A DNA stretch of 64,000 nucleotides from Porphyromonas sp. Its GTDB lineage: Bacteria > Bacteroidota > Bacteroidia > Bacteroidales > Porphyromonadaceae. The stretch lies in NCBI RefSeq assembly GCF_030529325.1, contig NZ_JAUMXC010000005.1, positions 1-64,000 on the forward strand, given 5' to 3'. Within the stretch, counting starts at the first letter, position 1. Each line of letters starts with the position of its first letter. The notes under the pieces are model-generated. The model worked only from the letters and a program-made list of their open reading frames with translations. It made no database searches and was not told where the DNA came from. A program made the translations under genes and the position numbers. This document shows positions 56,073 to 64,000 of this stretch, piece after piece.

Positions 56073-56104
56073 TTTGTGAGTTTACTTCAATTCATGTAAC
56101 TTTG
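56073..56104 (+). promoter_or_regulatory. Promoter of topB
   Basis: TTTG (56073-56076), 20 bases, TAACTTTG (56097-56104), about 60 bases before the ATG. Confidence 0.75.
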
Positions 56105-56163
56105 CCCCTATCCGATACAAAAGGGGTAAAGTCAGTAGAAGTCTCACAAAACACAGTATCCAC

Positions 56164-58137
56164 ATGATCCTATGCATTGCCGAAAAACCCTCAGCTGCAA
56201 GAGAAATTGCCCAAGTCATAAGGGCGACTTCCCGGCATGACGGCTACTTTGAAGGCAATGGTTACCGGGTGACATGGACTTTCGGACATCTCTGCACCCT
56301 CAAAGACCCTGGAGACTACAAACCGGAGTGGAAGAGATGGACTATATCTTCCCTACCATTAATCCCTGAAAGGTTCAGTATAAAACTTATCGAAGACAAG
56401 GGGATAGAGGCTCAGTTCAACACCATAAAGAGACTTGTGAGCGAAGCCTCTGTGGTCATCAACTGTGGGGATGCCGGACAAGAAGGGGAGTTGATACAAC
56501 GCTGGGTTCTTCAGCTTGCAGAGTGTAAGTGTCCCGTAAAAAGGCTTTGGTTGTCGTCAATGACAGCGGAAGCTATCGCAGAGGCATTTCAAAATCTTCG
56601 AGATGCATCAGAGTTTCAAAATCTATATTATGCCGGGCTTAGTAGAGCTATTGGGGATTGGATCCTGGGACTGAATGCCACCAGATTGTACACTTTAAAG
56701 TTCTCAAGACCGGGAGAGAAACTTCTGTCTGTCGGACGTGTACAGACCCCTACCCTCGCTCTCATAGTAGAGAGATATGAAGAAATACAAAACTTCAAAC
56801 CCGAGCCTTACTGGGAGATAAAGACGACTTACAGGGAGGCGATCTTTGCTTCTACAAAAGGACGCTATACAACTGTCCAGGAAGCACAAGAAATCATCGA
56901 TAAGATAGCATCAAAGGATCTTACAGTAACTGATATCAAAGTAAAAAAGGGAAAAGAGGGAGCTCCCAGACTATTTGACCTCACCTCCCTTCAGGTAGAG
57001 TGCAACAAAAAGTTTTCCTACACGGCTGAAGAGACCCTCAGATATATACAGTCCCTGTATGAGAAAAAGTTGACGACTTATCCTCGCGTAGACACGACCT
57101 ACTTGACAAGCGATCTCTATGATAAATGCCCAAGCATCCTCAATGGGCTGTATCAGATCGTGCCACACTTGATAGAGCCTCTGAAATCAAAAAAACTTCC
57201 CAAACAAAAAAAACACTTCGATGACTCGAAAGTAACTGATCACCACGCCATCATACCAACGGGATATCAGCCTTCAGGACTCTCTGTATTTGAGCAAAAT
57301 GTATACGACATCATACTCAAACGATTTATAGCCATCTTCTACCCTGATATGCAATATGAGGGTACTACAGTAATGGCAGATATCGGTGGCATAGAATTCA
57401 AAGCAACGGGACGCGTCATAACAGACTTGGGGTGGAAAGCAGTATATGACTTCTCAACGTCAGATGACGAAGAGGGCGGAGAGAATGAGGACAAGAGAAC
57501 CCTCCCTGTCTTTTCAAAAGGAGAACATGGGCCACATAAGCCGGATCTCTTGGAAAAAGAGACTCAGCCACCTAAAAACTATACAGAAGCATCGCTACTT
57601 GTAGCCATGGAAACTGCCGGCAAACTTGTGGATGACGAAGAGCTCAAGGATGCGATGAAGCAAAAAGGAATCGGACGTCCTTCTACTCGTGCGGCCATAA
57701 TAGAGACTCTTCTCAAAAGAAAGTATATACGGAAAGAAAGAAAAAGCCTCATACCTACCCCAATGGGTATGGAGTTGATACATATCATAGATAATGAGCT
57801 TCTGAAAAGTGTCCGTCTGACAGGAGAATGGGAGTATAAGTTAAGGCTGATAGACAAGGGAGAGTACGCACCGGAACAGTTCCTGAACGAACTCAAAGAA
57901 ATGGTATCCAACCTTATGCTGGAAGTAAAGCTCGACAATCGCTCGATGCACTCTTTACTTGAATCAGCACATCAAAGAGCTACAGATAAGACAAATAAAA
58001 AGGACACCAATCTCCTAAAAGAAGGAGACAAGTGCCCCAAGTGTGGCAAAGGAACAATCATACGAGGAAATACAGCTCTCGGATGTTCCAGATATAAGGA
58101 AGGATGTGATATGAGAGCACCCTTACCTAAAAATTAA
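56164..58137 (+). CDS. topB: DNA topoisomerase III
   Basis: Type IA topoisomerase, 657 residues. The Toprim domain begins with [17 protein letters not shown] (about 3-19), with [12 protein letters not shown] near 101-112. The central domains include [17 protein letters not shown] near 191-207 and the catalytic tyrosine in [11 protein letters not shown] near 306-316. [13 protein letters not shown] near 502 is also conserved. A C-terminal zinc ribbon [13 protein letters not shown] ... CSRYKEGC lies near 621-650. Decatenates DNA and processes recombination intermediates. Its last four bases overlap the end of the convergent rfbA gene. Confidence 0.94.
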   Translation: MILCIAEKPSAAREIAQVIRATSRHDGYFEGNGYRVTWTFGHLCTLKDPGDYKPEWKRWTISSLPLIPERFSIKLIEDKGIEAQFNTIKRLVSEASVVINCGDAGQEGELIQRWVLQLAECKCPVKRLWLSSMTAEAIAEAFQNLRDASEFQNLYYAGLSRAIGDWILGLNATRLYTLKFSRPGEKLLSVGRVQTPTLALIVERYEEIQNFKPEPYWEIKTTYREAIFASTKGRYTTVQEAQEIIDKIASKDLTVTDIKVKKGKEGAPRLFDLTSLQVECNKKFSYTAEETLRYIQSLYEKKLTTYPRVDTTYLTSDLYDKCPSILNGLYQIVPHLIEPLKSKKLPKQKKHFDDSKVTDHHAIIPTGYQPSGLSVFEQNVYDIILKRFIAIFYPDMQYEGTTVMADIGGIEFKATGRVITDLGWKAVYDFSTSDDEEGGENEDKRTLPVFSKGEHGPHKPDLLEKETQPPKNYTEASLLVAMETAGKLVDDEELKDAMKQKGIGRPSTRAAIIETLLKRKYIRKERKSLIPTPMGMELIHIIDNELLKSVRLTGEWEYKLRLIDKGEYAPEQFLNELKEMVSNLMLEVKLDNRSMHSLLESAHQRATDKTNKKDTNLLKEGDKCPKCGKGTIIRGNTALGCSRYKEGCDMRAPLPKN

Positions 58138-59018
58138 CCAAAGCGATTTATCAAACTTTCAAGATACAAGGCATAGTCACTTCCCTTGTATCTGTCGATG
58201 ATTGGCAGCAATATCCCCTTATCTATCCACCCATTAGTCAAAGCAATCTCTTCAAGACAAGCAATCTTGAGTCCCTGACGCTGTTCTATAGCTCTGACAA
58301 AATCTCCGGCCTCATACAATGATTCATGTGTACCTGTATCCAACCATGCAAAGCCACGGCCTAAGGGTTCGACACGAAGTTGGTTAGCCTCAAGAAAATA
58401 TTGATTGACCGAGGTAATCTCGAGTTCACCTCTTGCTGAGGGCTTAACCTTCGCAGCAACATCGACTATAGAGGGGGGATAAAAGTAGAGACCTACAACG
58501 GCATAATTACTCTTTGGAGTTTGAGGCTTCTCTTCTATCGAAATTGCGCGATGCTCAGAATCAAACTCTACAACCCCGTATCGCTCTGGATCTCTTACAT
58601 AGTAAGAAAAGATTACAGCATCACCTGTTTGCTCTACATGCTGTAGCACTCTTCTGAGTGTGTGAGTAAAAGATTGTCCATAGAAAACATTATCACCAAG
58701 GATAAGGCAGACGCTATCTGTACCTATAAACTCTTTTCCGATAAGAAAAGCTTGGGCAATACCTTCCGGCTTAGGCTGGACAGCATAGGTCAACTCCATT
58801 CCCCACTGAGATCCATCCCCCAAGAGTTTTTCAAATAGTCCCCTGTCATCCGGAGTTGTGATAATCAATACCTCCCTGATCCCCGCTAACATGAGCACAG
58901 ACAAAGGATAGTATATCATCGGCTTGTCATACAAGGGGATTAGTTGTTTGGAAAAAGGTAGCGTTGCTGGGTACAGACGCGTCCCACTACCTCCGGCAAG
59001 TATAATACCTCTCATCAC
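58134..59018 (-). CDS. rfbA: Glucose-1-phosphate thymidylyltransferase
   Basis: Makes dTDP-glucose from dTTP and glucose 1-phosphate, the first step of the dTDP-sugar pathway; 294 residues. The N-terminal [17 protein letters not shown] and [20 protein letters not shown] hold the nucleotide site; [11 protein letters not shown] near 106-116 and [19 protein letters not shown] near 162-180 follow. It starts a minus-strand stretch with a lipoprotein gene immediately upstream (3-base gap), and converges on topB. Its pathway partner rfbB is 40 kb away; rfbC and rfbD are not in the window. Confidence 0.95.
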   Translation of the reverse strand: MMRGIILAGGSGTRLYPATLPFSKQLIPLYDKPMIYYPLSVLMLAGIREVLIITTPDDRGLFEKLLGDGSQWGMELTYAVQPKPEGIAQAFLIGKEFIGTDSVCLILGDNVFYGQSFTHTLRRVLQHVEQTGDAVIFSYYVRDPERYGVVEFDSEHRAISIEEKPQTPKSNYAVVGLYFYPPSIVDVAAKVKPSARGELEITSVNQYFLEANQLRVEPLGRGFAWLDTGTHESLYEAGDFVRAIEQRQGLKIACLEEIALTNGWIDKGILLPIIDRYKGSDYALYLESLINRFG

Positions 59019-59021
59019 TAA

Positions 59022-59936
59022 TTATTTTTCTTTAAGCCAGTCACTCAAAGCCTCGACTGTAATATCACGCCTCAAAACCCTTTTGTTTTCATCCAAAAGA
59101 TATATAGTTGGAAACGCTCGAATGAAATATAGCTCTTCATTCTCAATCTTCTGCTCAAACTCATGTCCAAGCGTAACAAATGCCGGAACTTTACTTCGAG
59201 AGAGCTCATAATCAGTCATCATATTTCCCGCATATATGCAGACCAACTTCATACGTCCGGTCTCAACAGCTTTTTTTATGACACTGTCCGATACAATATG
59301 ATCAAATGCCTCTGAACATGTTTCACAGTTAGGCTCATAAAACATCAATGCCAGCAATGGAGACTTTATCTGATGAAGGGCAGTTTTTCCCCCACCAAAT
59401 TCCTGTATAGCAAAGTCCCTGGCAATCTCTCCAGGCTTATTTCTTTCGTACATCTCCAATCGATGGACAAATCTGACACTATCAGCATAGGAGAGGACAG
59501 GACTTTTAAGTGCTTGAATGATGAGAATAGCGTAAGCATCTTCATTATATATCGGAGAGTTAGCATGATCTAAGTACATCTCGCCAATGTCCATAGAATG
59601 TGCATAAAACTCTGATGTAGATTTAGATAGAGCAGTAGCTATAGATTCAGAAAAAGCCTGTCCTTCAGCAATTGAACCTATTGCGAAGTAGTCTACCATA
59701 AATTGCTCAAAAGCGTCTTTTGACTCAAACAAATCAATTGTAAGAGAGTCATAACCATTCCACACATTTCTAACAATAAACGAAGCCCTATCCTTGGGTT
59801 CAATCATAGTAGCCGGAGGGACAGGAAATTTTGGAGGAGATGATAGCCTCTCGGCTGTGTTTTTCTTCGTTGTCGTGCATGATAGTGCAAGAACGAAAAA
59901 AACACAGCCGAGAGTAAAACTAAGACAGCGTCTCAT
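59022..59936 (-). CDS. Lipoprotein with DUF5106-like and thioredoxin-like domains
   Basis: 304 residues. Lipoprotein signal peptide ending in LALSC. Residues about 40-180 resemble the DUF5106 domain found before thioredoxin domains in Bacteroidota. From about 188 a thioredoxin-like fold follows: LLALMFYEPNCETCSEAF has a CxxC (CETC) in the active-site position, and AFPTIYLLDENKRVL supplies the cis-Pro strand. Likely a periplasm-facing thiol-disulfide protein. It sits between rfbA and the CoA-transferase gene with gaps of 2-3 bases, so all three are probably co-transcribed, though functional linkage is not evident. Confidence 0.75.
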   Translation of the reverse strand: MRRCLSFTLGCVFFVLALSCTTTKKNTAERLSSPPKFPVPPATMIEPKDRASFIVRNVWNGYDSLTIDLFESKDAFEQFMVDYFAIGSIAEGQAFSESIATALSKSTSEFYAHSMDIGEMYLDHANSPIYNEDAYAILIIQALKSPVLSYADSVRFVHRLEMYERNKPGEIARDFAIQEFGGGKTALHQIKSPLLALMFYEPNCETCSEAFDHIVSDSVIKKAVETGRMKLVCIYAGNMMTDYELSRSKVPAFVTLGHEFEQKIENEELYFIRAFPTIYLLDENKRVLRRDITVEALSDWLKEK

Positions 59937-59938
59937 GC

Positions 59939-61435
59939 TTATTTTTTAAACTTTGACCAATCGACATTTTTCATTGTTCCAGTTTCCATAAACTGTCTGT
60001 GATATTCAAAGCAAGCACCCAAGTGTTGAGGAGTTTGCCCTTTCACTCCGAGAGCAAGATATTCTCTCAAATTTTCTCGATAGTCAGGATGCACGCAATT
60101 ATCAATGATACACTCAGCTCTCTCGATAGGAGACTTACCACGGAGGTCTGCAATTCCATACTCAGAGATTATAATCTTGACAGAGTGTTCACTATGATCC
60201 ATATGTGCAACCATGGGCACAAATGCACTGATATTACCATCCTTAGCAGTAGAAGGCGTAGTAAAGATAGAGATGTATCCCGATCTTGTAAAGTCTCCCG
60301 AACCACCGATACCATTCATCATCTTAGTACCCATGACATGTGTAGAGTTGATGTTACCAAAAATGTCTGCTTCGAGGGCTGTATTGATAGTAATAAGTCC
60401 AAGGCGACGGATTACTTCAGGATGATTGGAATACTCCTGCGGACGAAGAAGCAACTTATCCTTAAAGAAATCAAGGTTTGCATAGATATCCTTGATAACA
60501 CTTCTTGATACTGAGAGAGAGCAACCACTCGCAAAGGTAACTTTTCCCTTCTTCATCAGGCCGATAACAGCATCTTGTATCACCTCAGTGTATACCTGGA
60601 ACTTAGGGATGTCAGGATTGTCTCCCATAGCTCCCAATACTGCATTGGCAACATTACCGACACCACTCTGCACCGGGAGAAGAGAAGCAGGGATTCTTCC
60701 CGATTTTATCTCATCAACCAAGAACTTAGCCACATTTTCTCCGATGGCCTTTGTGACATCATCAAGGGGAGCAAACTCACCTTCATCGTTGTCTTCAGAA
60801 GTACGAACAACGGCAACAATCTTCTGTGGATCGACTTTAACAAAAGGTTGCCCCACGCGATCCGAGACATTGTAGATAGGGATAGCCTCACGACAAGGAG
60901 GATCCTTAGGCTCAGCAATATCATGGACACCACGAATTTCCTTGGGATGCTTATCATTAAGCTCAACAATGATGCGATCTGCCAACCTACAGATCGTAGG
61001 CAAGATGCCTACGGCAGCCGTAGGTACGATCTCTCCATCTTCAGTGACATCAGCCGCCTCGATGATGGCCACATCAACTTTGCCCAAGAAACCATATCTC
61101 AACTCCTGAGGAAGGAGAGACAAGTGCATATCAAAGTAGTGAGTACCGCGCGAATTTAACAGTTCTCTGAGGTCTTTATTGGACTGATATGGAGTTCTAA
61201 ATTTTATAGCATTTGCTCTCGCCAATGCACCGTCAAGCTTATCCCCTGTCGATGCTCCGGTAAACATTCCTATTTGAAACGGACGTCCCGCCTCATGTTC
61301 ACGGAGGGCGCGCTCAGCTATAGCTTGTGAGACCACCTTAGGACAACCCGCAGGCGTAAAGCCACTGAAGCCCACATTATCGTTATGATTGACAAACATT
61401 GCAGCCTCTTCGGCAGAAATAAAGTTTAAGGCCAT
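59939..61435 (-). CDS. Acetyl-CoA hydrolase/succinate CoA-transferase family enzyme
   Basis: 498 residues, Cat1/AarC class I CoA-transferase. N-terminal NVGFSGFTPAGCPKVV; GVGNVANAVLGAMGD near 258-272 and YTEVIQDAVIG near 281-291, the latter with the probable catalytic glutamate; C-terminal GIGGSGDFTRS near 377-387. The family exchanges CoA between succinyl- (or butyryl-/propionyl-) CoA and acetate, conserving the thioester in amino-acid fermentation. The exact acyl pair is not determinable. A TATATTTG box lies upstream (61518-61525). Confidence 0.9.
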   Translation of the reverse strand: MALNFISAEEAAMFVNHNDNVGFSGFTPAGCPKVVSQAIAERALREHEAGRPFQIGMFTGASTGDKLDGALARANAIKFRTPYQSNKDLRELLNSRGTHYFDMHLSLLPQELRYGFLGKVDVAIIEAADVTEDGEIVPTAAVGILPTICRLADRIIVELNDKHPKEIRGVHDIAEPKDPPCREAIPIYNVSDRVGQPFVKVDPQKIVAVVRTSEDNDEGEFAPLDDVTKAIGENVAKFLVDEIKSGRIPASLLPVQSGVGNVANAVLGAMGDNPDIPKFQVYTEVIQDAVIGLMKKGKVTFASGCSLSVSRSVIKDIYANLDFFKDKLLLRPQEYSNHPEVIRRLGLITINTALEADIFGNINSTHVMGTKMMNGIGGSGDFTRSGYISIFTTPSTAKDGNISAFVPMVAHMDHSEHSVKIIISEYGIADLRGKSPIERAECIIDNCVHPDYRENLREYLALGVKGQTPQHLGACFEYHRQFMETGTMKNVDWSKFKK

Positions 61436-61517
61436 GATTCTTCAGTATTACTTTTTAGTTCTAAAATAATTTTGTGTTTATATTATCCTCTATGAAGAGT
61501 GATTGCTACAAGAGTAA

Positions 61518-61525
61518 CAAATATA
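61518..61525 (-). promoter_or_regulatory. -7 box for the CoA-transferase unit
   Basis: TATATTTG on the minus strand, about 83 bases before the ATG, at the very 3' end of the preceding small membrane-protein gene. Confidence 0.4.
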
Positions 61526-61903
61526 TCAAAACTTTCGTTGCAATATTTCACTTAAAATTACAGCTCGTCGCAATTCTTGAGGATCATTATCTATAATATC
61601 GTCTCCGTAAGTTTCGATTTCATCCTCGAGTTTATGGACTTGAAGAAGTTCTTGCTTCAAGCCTACCGATCGTGGAGCCTCTTTCATCACGACTACCTCT
61701 CGATCATAATCATATTGCGCTGGTTTCTCATCAGTTAGGATCCATTCTCGGACAGCCCCTTCTTCCTGAATCTCATACTCATATACAGGTTCTTCGGGGT
61801 CTATCAATTTTCCTTGTTCGACATCTTGATACGCCGACATCTGCTTTTTCAGATAAAAAAACACAATCGCAAATATTACAAAAATAAACCCTATAAGAAT
61901 CAT
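61526..61903 (-). CDS. Small acidic membrane-anchored protein, unknown
   Basis: 125 residues. Residues 1-18 are a strongly hydrophobic segment (ILIGFIFVIFAIVFFYL) followed by KK, then a soluble acidic tail rich in Glu/Asp/Tyr (PEEPVYEYEIQEEG) and a C-terminal helix DPQELRRAVILSEILQRKF. The basic residues after the segment suggest the tail is cytoplasmic. I do not recognise the family. It has a convincing promoter and intact frame, and lies upstream of the CoA-transferase gene on the same strand. Confidence 0.65.
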   Translation of the reverse strand: MILIGFIFVIFAIVFFYLKKQMSAYQDVEQGKLIDPEEPVYEYEIQEEGAVREWILTDEKPAQYDYDREVVVMKEAPRSVGLKQELLQVHKLEDEIETYGDDIIDNDPQELRRAVILSEILQRKF

Positions 61904-61931
61904 AATTAAAAGCTAATAGCATTAGTTTTCG

Positions 61932-61939
61932 TACATTTG
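61932..61939 (+). promoter_or_regulatory. -7 box for miaB (plus half of a palindrome)
   Basis: TACATTTG within the perfect inverted repeat GTACATTTG-TCTT-CAAATGTAC (61931-61952). Start near 61946, about 79 bases before the miaB ATG. Confidence 0.55.
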
Positions 61940-61943
61940 TCTT

Positions 61944-61975
61944 CAAATGTACTTATTACTTTCTCCGCAAACAAA
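61944..61975 (-). promoter_or_regulatory. Promoter of the small membrane-protein gene
   Basis: Minus strand: TTTG (61972-61975), 20 bases, TACATTTG (61944-61951). It shares the palindrome with the miaB -7 box; the two RNA polymerases would face each other over the same 22 bases. Confidence 0.65.
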
Positions 61976-62024
61976 TTCGGAGACACATTTTTACTCAAAC
62001 AATCATTACTATTTATTCCACAAA

Positions 62025-63401
62025 ATGAGTTTGAATACAAACGATAATCTTCACGAGAATACTACCGCAAAGAAACTCTATTTAGAAACCTACGGTTGCC
62101 AAATGAATTTGGCAGATAGCGAAGTAGTCCACTCCATCATGCAAATGGACGGTTATGAGATGACCGAAGACATCAACAATGCAGATGCGGTGTTCCTCAA
62201 CACATGCTCTGTCCGAGAAAATGCAGAGCAAAAAGTCTATAATAGACTGAGCCAGATAAACGCTCTTCGACGTAAACACAACCCCAACATGATCATCGGA
62301 GTGCTTGGATGTATGGCAGAGAGGGTCAAACAAACTCTCATAGACGAACACCATGCAGATTTGGTTGTAGGTCCTGACTCCTACCTGGATCTACCTAACC
62401 TTGTCGGAGCAGCCGAAAAGGGTGAAAAAGCCATAAATATCGAACTCTCCAAGGAAGAGACATACAAAGACGTAATCCCACTCAAAATAGAAGGTCTGCA
62501 TATCTCCGGATTTATTTCCATCATGAGAGGATGTAACAACTTCTGTACCTACTGTATCGTACCTTACACACGGGGACGCGAACGCAGTCGCGAGGTGAAA
62601 AGTATCCTCAATGAGCTCGATGCAATGGTAGAAAAAGGATATAGAGAAGTCACACTACTGGGACAGAATGTCAACTCCTACAAGTACAAGAATCCCGAAG
62701 GAGAAGTCGTAGACTTTACAGCATTGCTTGACATACTCGCCGCAAGAGCCCCCAAGATGCGCATTCGGTTTACATCACCTCACCCCAAGGACATGAGCGA
62801 TGAGACGATAGCCATAATGGCCAAGCATCCCAATATCTGCAAACACATTCATCTCCCCGCTCAGTCAGGAAGTAACAAAATACTCAAGCTCATGAACCGT
62901 AACTACACTCGTGAGTGGTACTTGGACAGGGTTGCAAAGATCAGAGAAGCCATGCCGGACTGTGGTATATCTTCGGATATATTCTGCGGATTTCATAACG
63001 AGACAGAAGAAGATTTCCAAGAGACATTGGATCTCATGAGAGAAGTAGGCTATGACTCTGCCTTTATGTTCAAGTACTCTGAGCGTCCGGGGACTTATGC
63101 CGCAAAAAAACTCGAAGACAATGTTCCAGAGGAAGTTAAACTTGATCGCCTCCAACGCATGATCAACCTGCAAAACCAACTCTCTGAAGAAAGCAATAAG
63201 AGAGATATAGGCAAAACTTTTGAGGTCCTCATCGAAGGCTTTTCAAAGAAGTCGAGAGAACAGCTTTTCGGGCGCACACAACAAAACAAAGTTGTAGTCT
63301 TTGACAAAGGGGATGCGAGGATAGGTCAGTTTGTATATGTAAAAATAGATCAGGCTTCTTCTGCGACCCTCATAGGTCACAGAGTAGAGGCGTCTGAATA
63401 A
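62025..63401 (+). CDS. miaB: tRNA-2-methylthio-N6-dimethylallyladenosine synthase
   Basis: Radical SAM methylthiotransferase for A37 of tRNAs; 458 residues from MSLNTNDNLHEN. The N-terminal UPF0004 domain holds the first cluster cysteines (ETYGCQMN, NTCSVREN, GVLGCMAER). The radical SAM motif CNNFCTYC is near 171-178 in IMRGCNNFCTYCIVPYTRGR. A TRAM domain closes the protein (about 390-455). The longer open frame from 61947 begins inside the promoter palindrome and is rejected. Together with rlmN, mnmA and rlmD it makes four RNA-modification enzymes in this window. Confidence 0.95.
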   Translation: MSLNTNDNLHENTTAKKLYLETYGCQMNLADSEVVHSIMQMDGYEMTEDINNADAVFLNTCSVRENAEQKVYNRLSQINALRRKHNPNMIIGVLGCMAERVKQTLIDEHHADLVVGPDSYLDLPNLVGAAEKGEKAINIELSKEETYKDVIPLKIEGLHISGFISIMRGCNNFCTYCIVPYTRGRERSREVKSILNELDAMVEKGYREVTLLGQNVNSYKYKNPEGEVVDFTALLDILAARAPKMRIRFTSPHPKDMSDETIAIMAKHPNICKHIHLPAQSGSNKILKLMNRNYTREWYLDRVAKIREAMPDCGISSDIFCGFHNETEEDFQETLDLMREVGYDSAFMFKYSERPGTYAAKKLEDNVPEEVKLDRLQRMINLQNQLSEESNKRDIGKTFEVLIEGFSKKSREQLFGRTQQNKVVVFDKGDARIGQFVYVKIDQASSATLIGHRVEASE

Positions 63402-63415
63402 CAGTGGATATACAT

Positions 63416-64000
63416 ATGCAAAACAACAACATACCGTCACATCTTTCACAAGAGATCATCGAGAGATACAACGTACCGGTCCCCAGATATACAAGTTATC
63501 CTCCGGCAAATCTCTTCACAACAGACTACACTCACGAGCGATACATAGAGGACATCTCCTACTCCAATACTCATGGGGCTTCGGATCTCTCCTTTTACAT
63601 CCATATACCATTCTGCAAAAAGATATGCTCTTACTGCGCATGCAACAAGGAGCTCTTCCCGCAGGAAAAGGATGGCATTGCTCTATATATAGACTATGTA
63701 CTCAAGGAGTTTGATCTCTTGATCCCACACATATTGAAAGATCGAAAGATATCACAGATACACTTCGGAGGAGGCTCTCCGACAGCTATACCTCTACATT
63801 ATATCGAAAAGATACTCACAAGGATCATCTCATCTTTCGAGCTCAAAGAGGATGCAGAAATAGCTATAGAGTGTCATCCGGGCTATCTCAAGGAGGAAGA
63901 CTGGGACTACCTTCTCGATCTCCCATTTACGAGATATAGTCTGGGAGTTCAGGACTTCAAGGAAGATGTCCTCAAGGCCGTCAAACGGACACCCTCCAAG
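63416..64000 (+). CDS. hemN: Oxygen-independent coproporphyrinogen III oxidase (5' part)
   Basis: Open frame from the ATG at 63416 to the window edge, 195 codons seen, so the gene is cut off. The start IIERYNVPVPRYTSYPPA is the HemN signature, and IHIPFCKKICSYCACNKE carries the radical SAM cysteines CxxxCxxC plus the extra C. FGGGSPTAIP follows. It oxidatively decarboxylates coproporphyrinogen III without oxygen in haem synthesis, suiting an anaerobe. 14 bases after miaB and probably co-transcribed. Full HemN is about 450 residues, so roughly 60 percent lies outside. Confidence 0.92.
   Translation, partial: MQNNNIPSHLSQEIIERYNVPVPRYTSYPPANLFTTDYTHERYIEDISYSNTHGASDLSFYIHIPFCKKICSYCACNKELFPQEKDGIALYIDYVLKEFDLLIPHILKDRKISQIHFGGGSPTAIPLHYIEKILTRIISSFELKEDAEIAIECHPGYLKEEDWDYLLDLPFTRYSLGVQDFKEDVLKAVKRTPSK

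Noticed and set aside
61947-62024. Extended MiaB N-terminus
   Set aside because: It starts within the promoter palindrome at about the predicted transcription start.

Overview
The window is a stretch of core chromosome from a member of the Bacteroidota, most likely Bacteroidales and close to Porphyromonas. Evidence: at least twenty putative promoters carry the Bacteroidota -7 box TAnnTTTG, often with TTG/TTTG 18-21 bases upstream. Shine-Dalgarno sites are scarce. Lineage markers include GldH, a RicT/PSP1 protein encoded beside gldH, S16 with a long Ala/Glu/Lys tail, DUF5106-like lipoproteins and a single-domain arabinose-5-phosphate isomerase. The genus is an inference. I see no phage, plasmid, insertion-sequence transposase or CRISPR array.

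Layout. 0-3.2 kb (minus): lipoamide dehydrogenase and an M16 peptidase. 3.2-6.5 kb (plus): KdsD, a K+/H+ antiporter and a cysteine-free thioredoxin-fold protein. 6.8-11.5 kb (plus): a glycogen/alpha-glucan operon (debranching enzyme, GT4 glycosyltransferase, GH57 enzyme), then IlvE. 12.8-19.7 kb (minus): RlmD-type methyltransferase, EamA permease, the NfnAB bifurcating transhydrogenase, RfbB and a membrane-anchored degenerate exonuclease. 20.2-28.9 kb (plus): NAD kinase, C-terminal processing protease, YciH/SUI1, AddA-like helicase-nuclease, RlmN and a MATE pump. 28.9-31.4 kb (minus): ricT-gldH-crp operon. 31.8-46.9 kb (plus): nitroreductase-like protein, tRNA-His, metG-mnmA, a 949-residue M16 peptidase, pyrG-yidC, rpsP, pyrH-frr-rsgA. 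47.0-53.4 kb (plus): a complete histidine-to-glutamate route (hutU-ftcD-hutI-fchA-hutH). 53.7-58.1 kb (plus): rpsO, two identical tRNA-Glu genes flanking rpsT, a split chromate-type transporter and topB. 58.1-61.9 kb (minus): rfbA, a DUF5106-like lipoprotein, a CoA-transferase and a small membrane protein. 62.0-64.0 kb (plus): miaB and the start of hemN.

How it fits together. The metabolic genes suit an amino-acid-fermenting anaerobe: histidine is degraded to glutamate and one-carbon folate, a CoA-transferase recycles acyl-CoA, NfnAB couples ferredoxin and NAD(P)H pools, and oxygen-independent HemN is present. The rest is translation and tRNA/rRNA modification (metG, mnmA, miaB, rlmN, rlmD, rsgA, frr, S15, S16, S20), pyrimidine nucleotide synthesis (pyrG, pyrH) and envelope functions (KdsD, RfbA, RfbB, YidC, GldH).

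The most unusual feature is a family of six intergenic elements of about 83-89 bp (near 0.2, 4.0, 19.8, 32.8, 39.7 and 53.5 kb). Each has a short A/T-rich terminal inverted repeat and three related 11-base arms, one forward and two reverse-complement, so two mutually exclusive hairpins are possible. Five of the six lie just downstream of a gene end, four of them beyond a recognisable terminator. They look like a small non-autonomous mobile or REP-like family. I cannot tie them to any element that I know.
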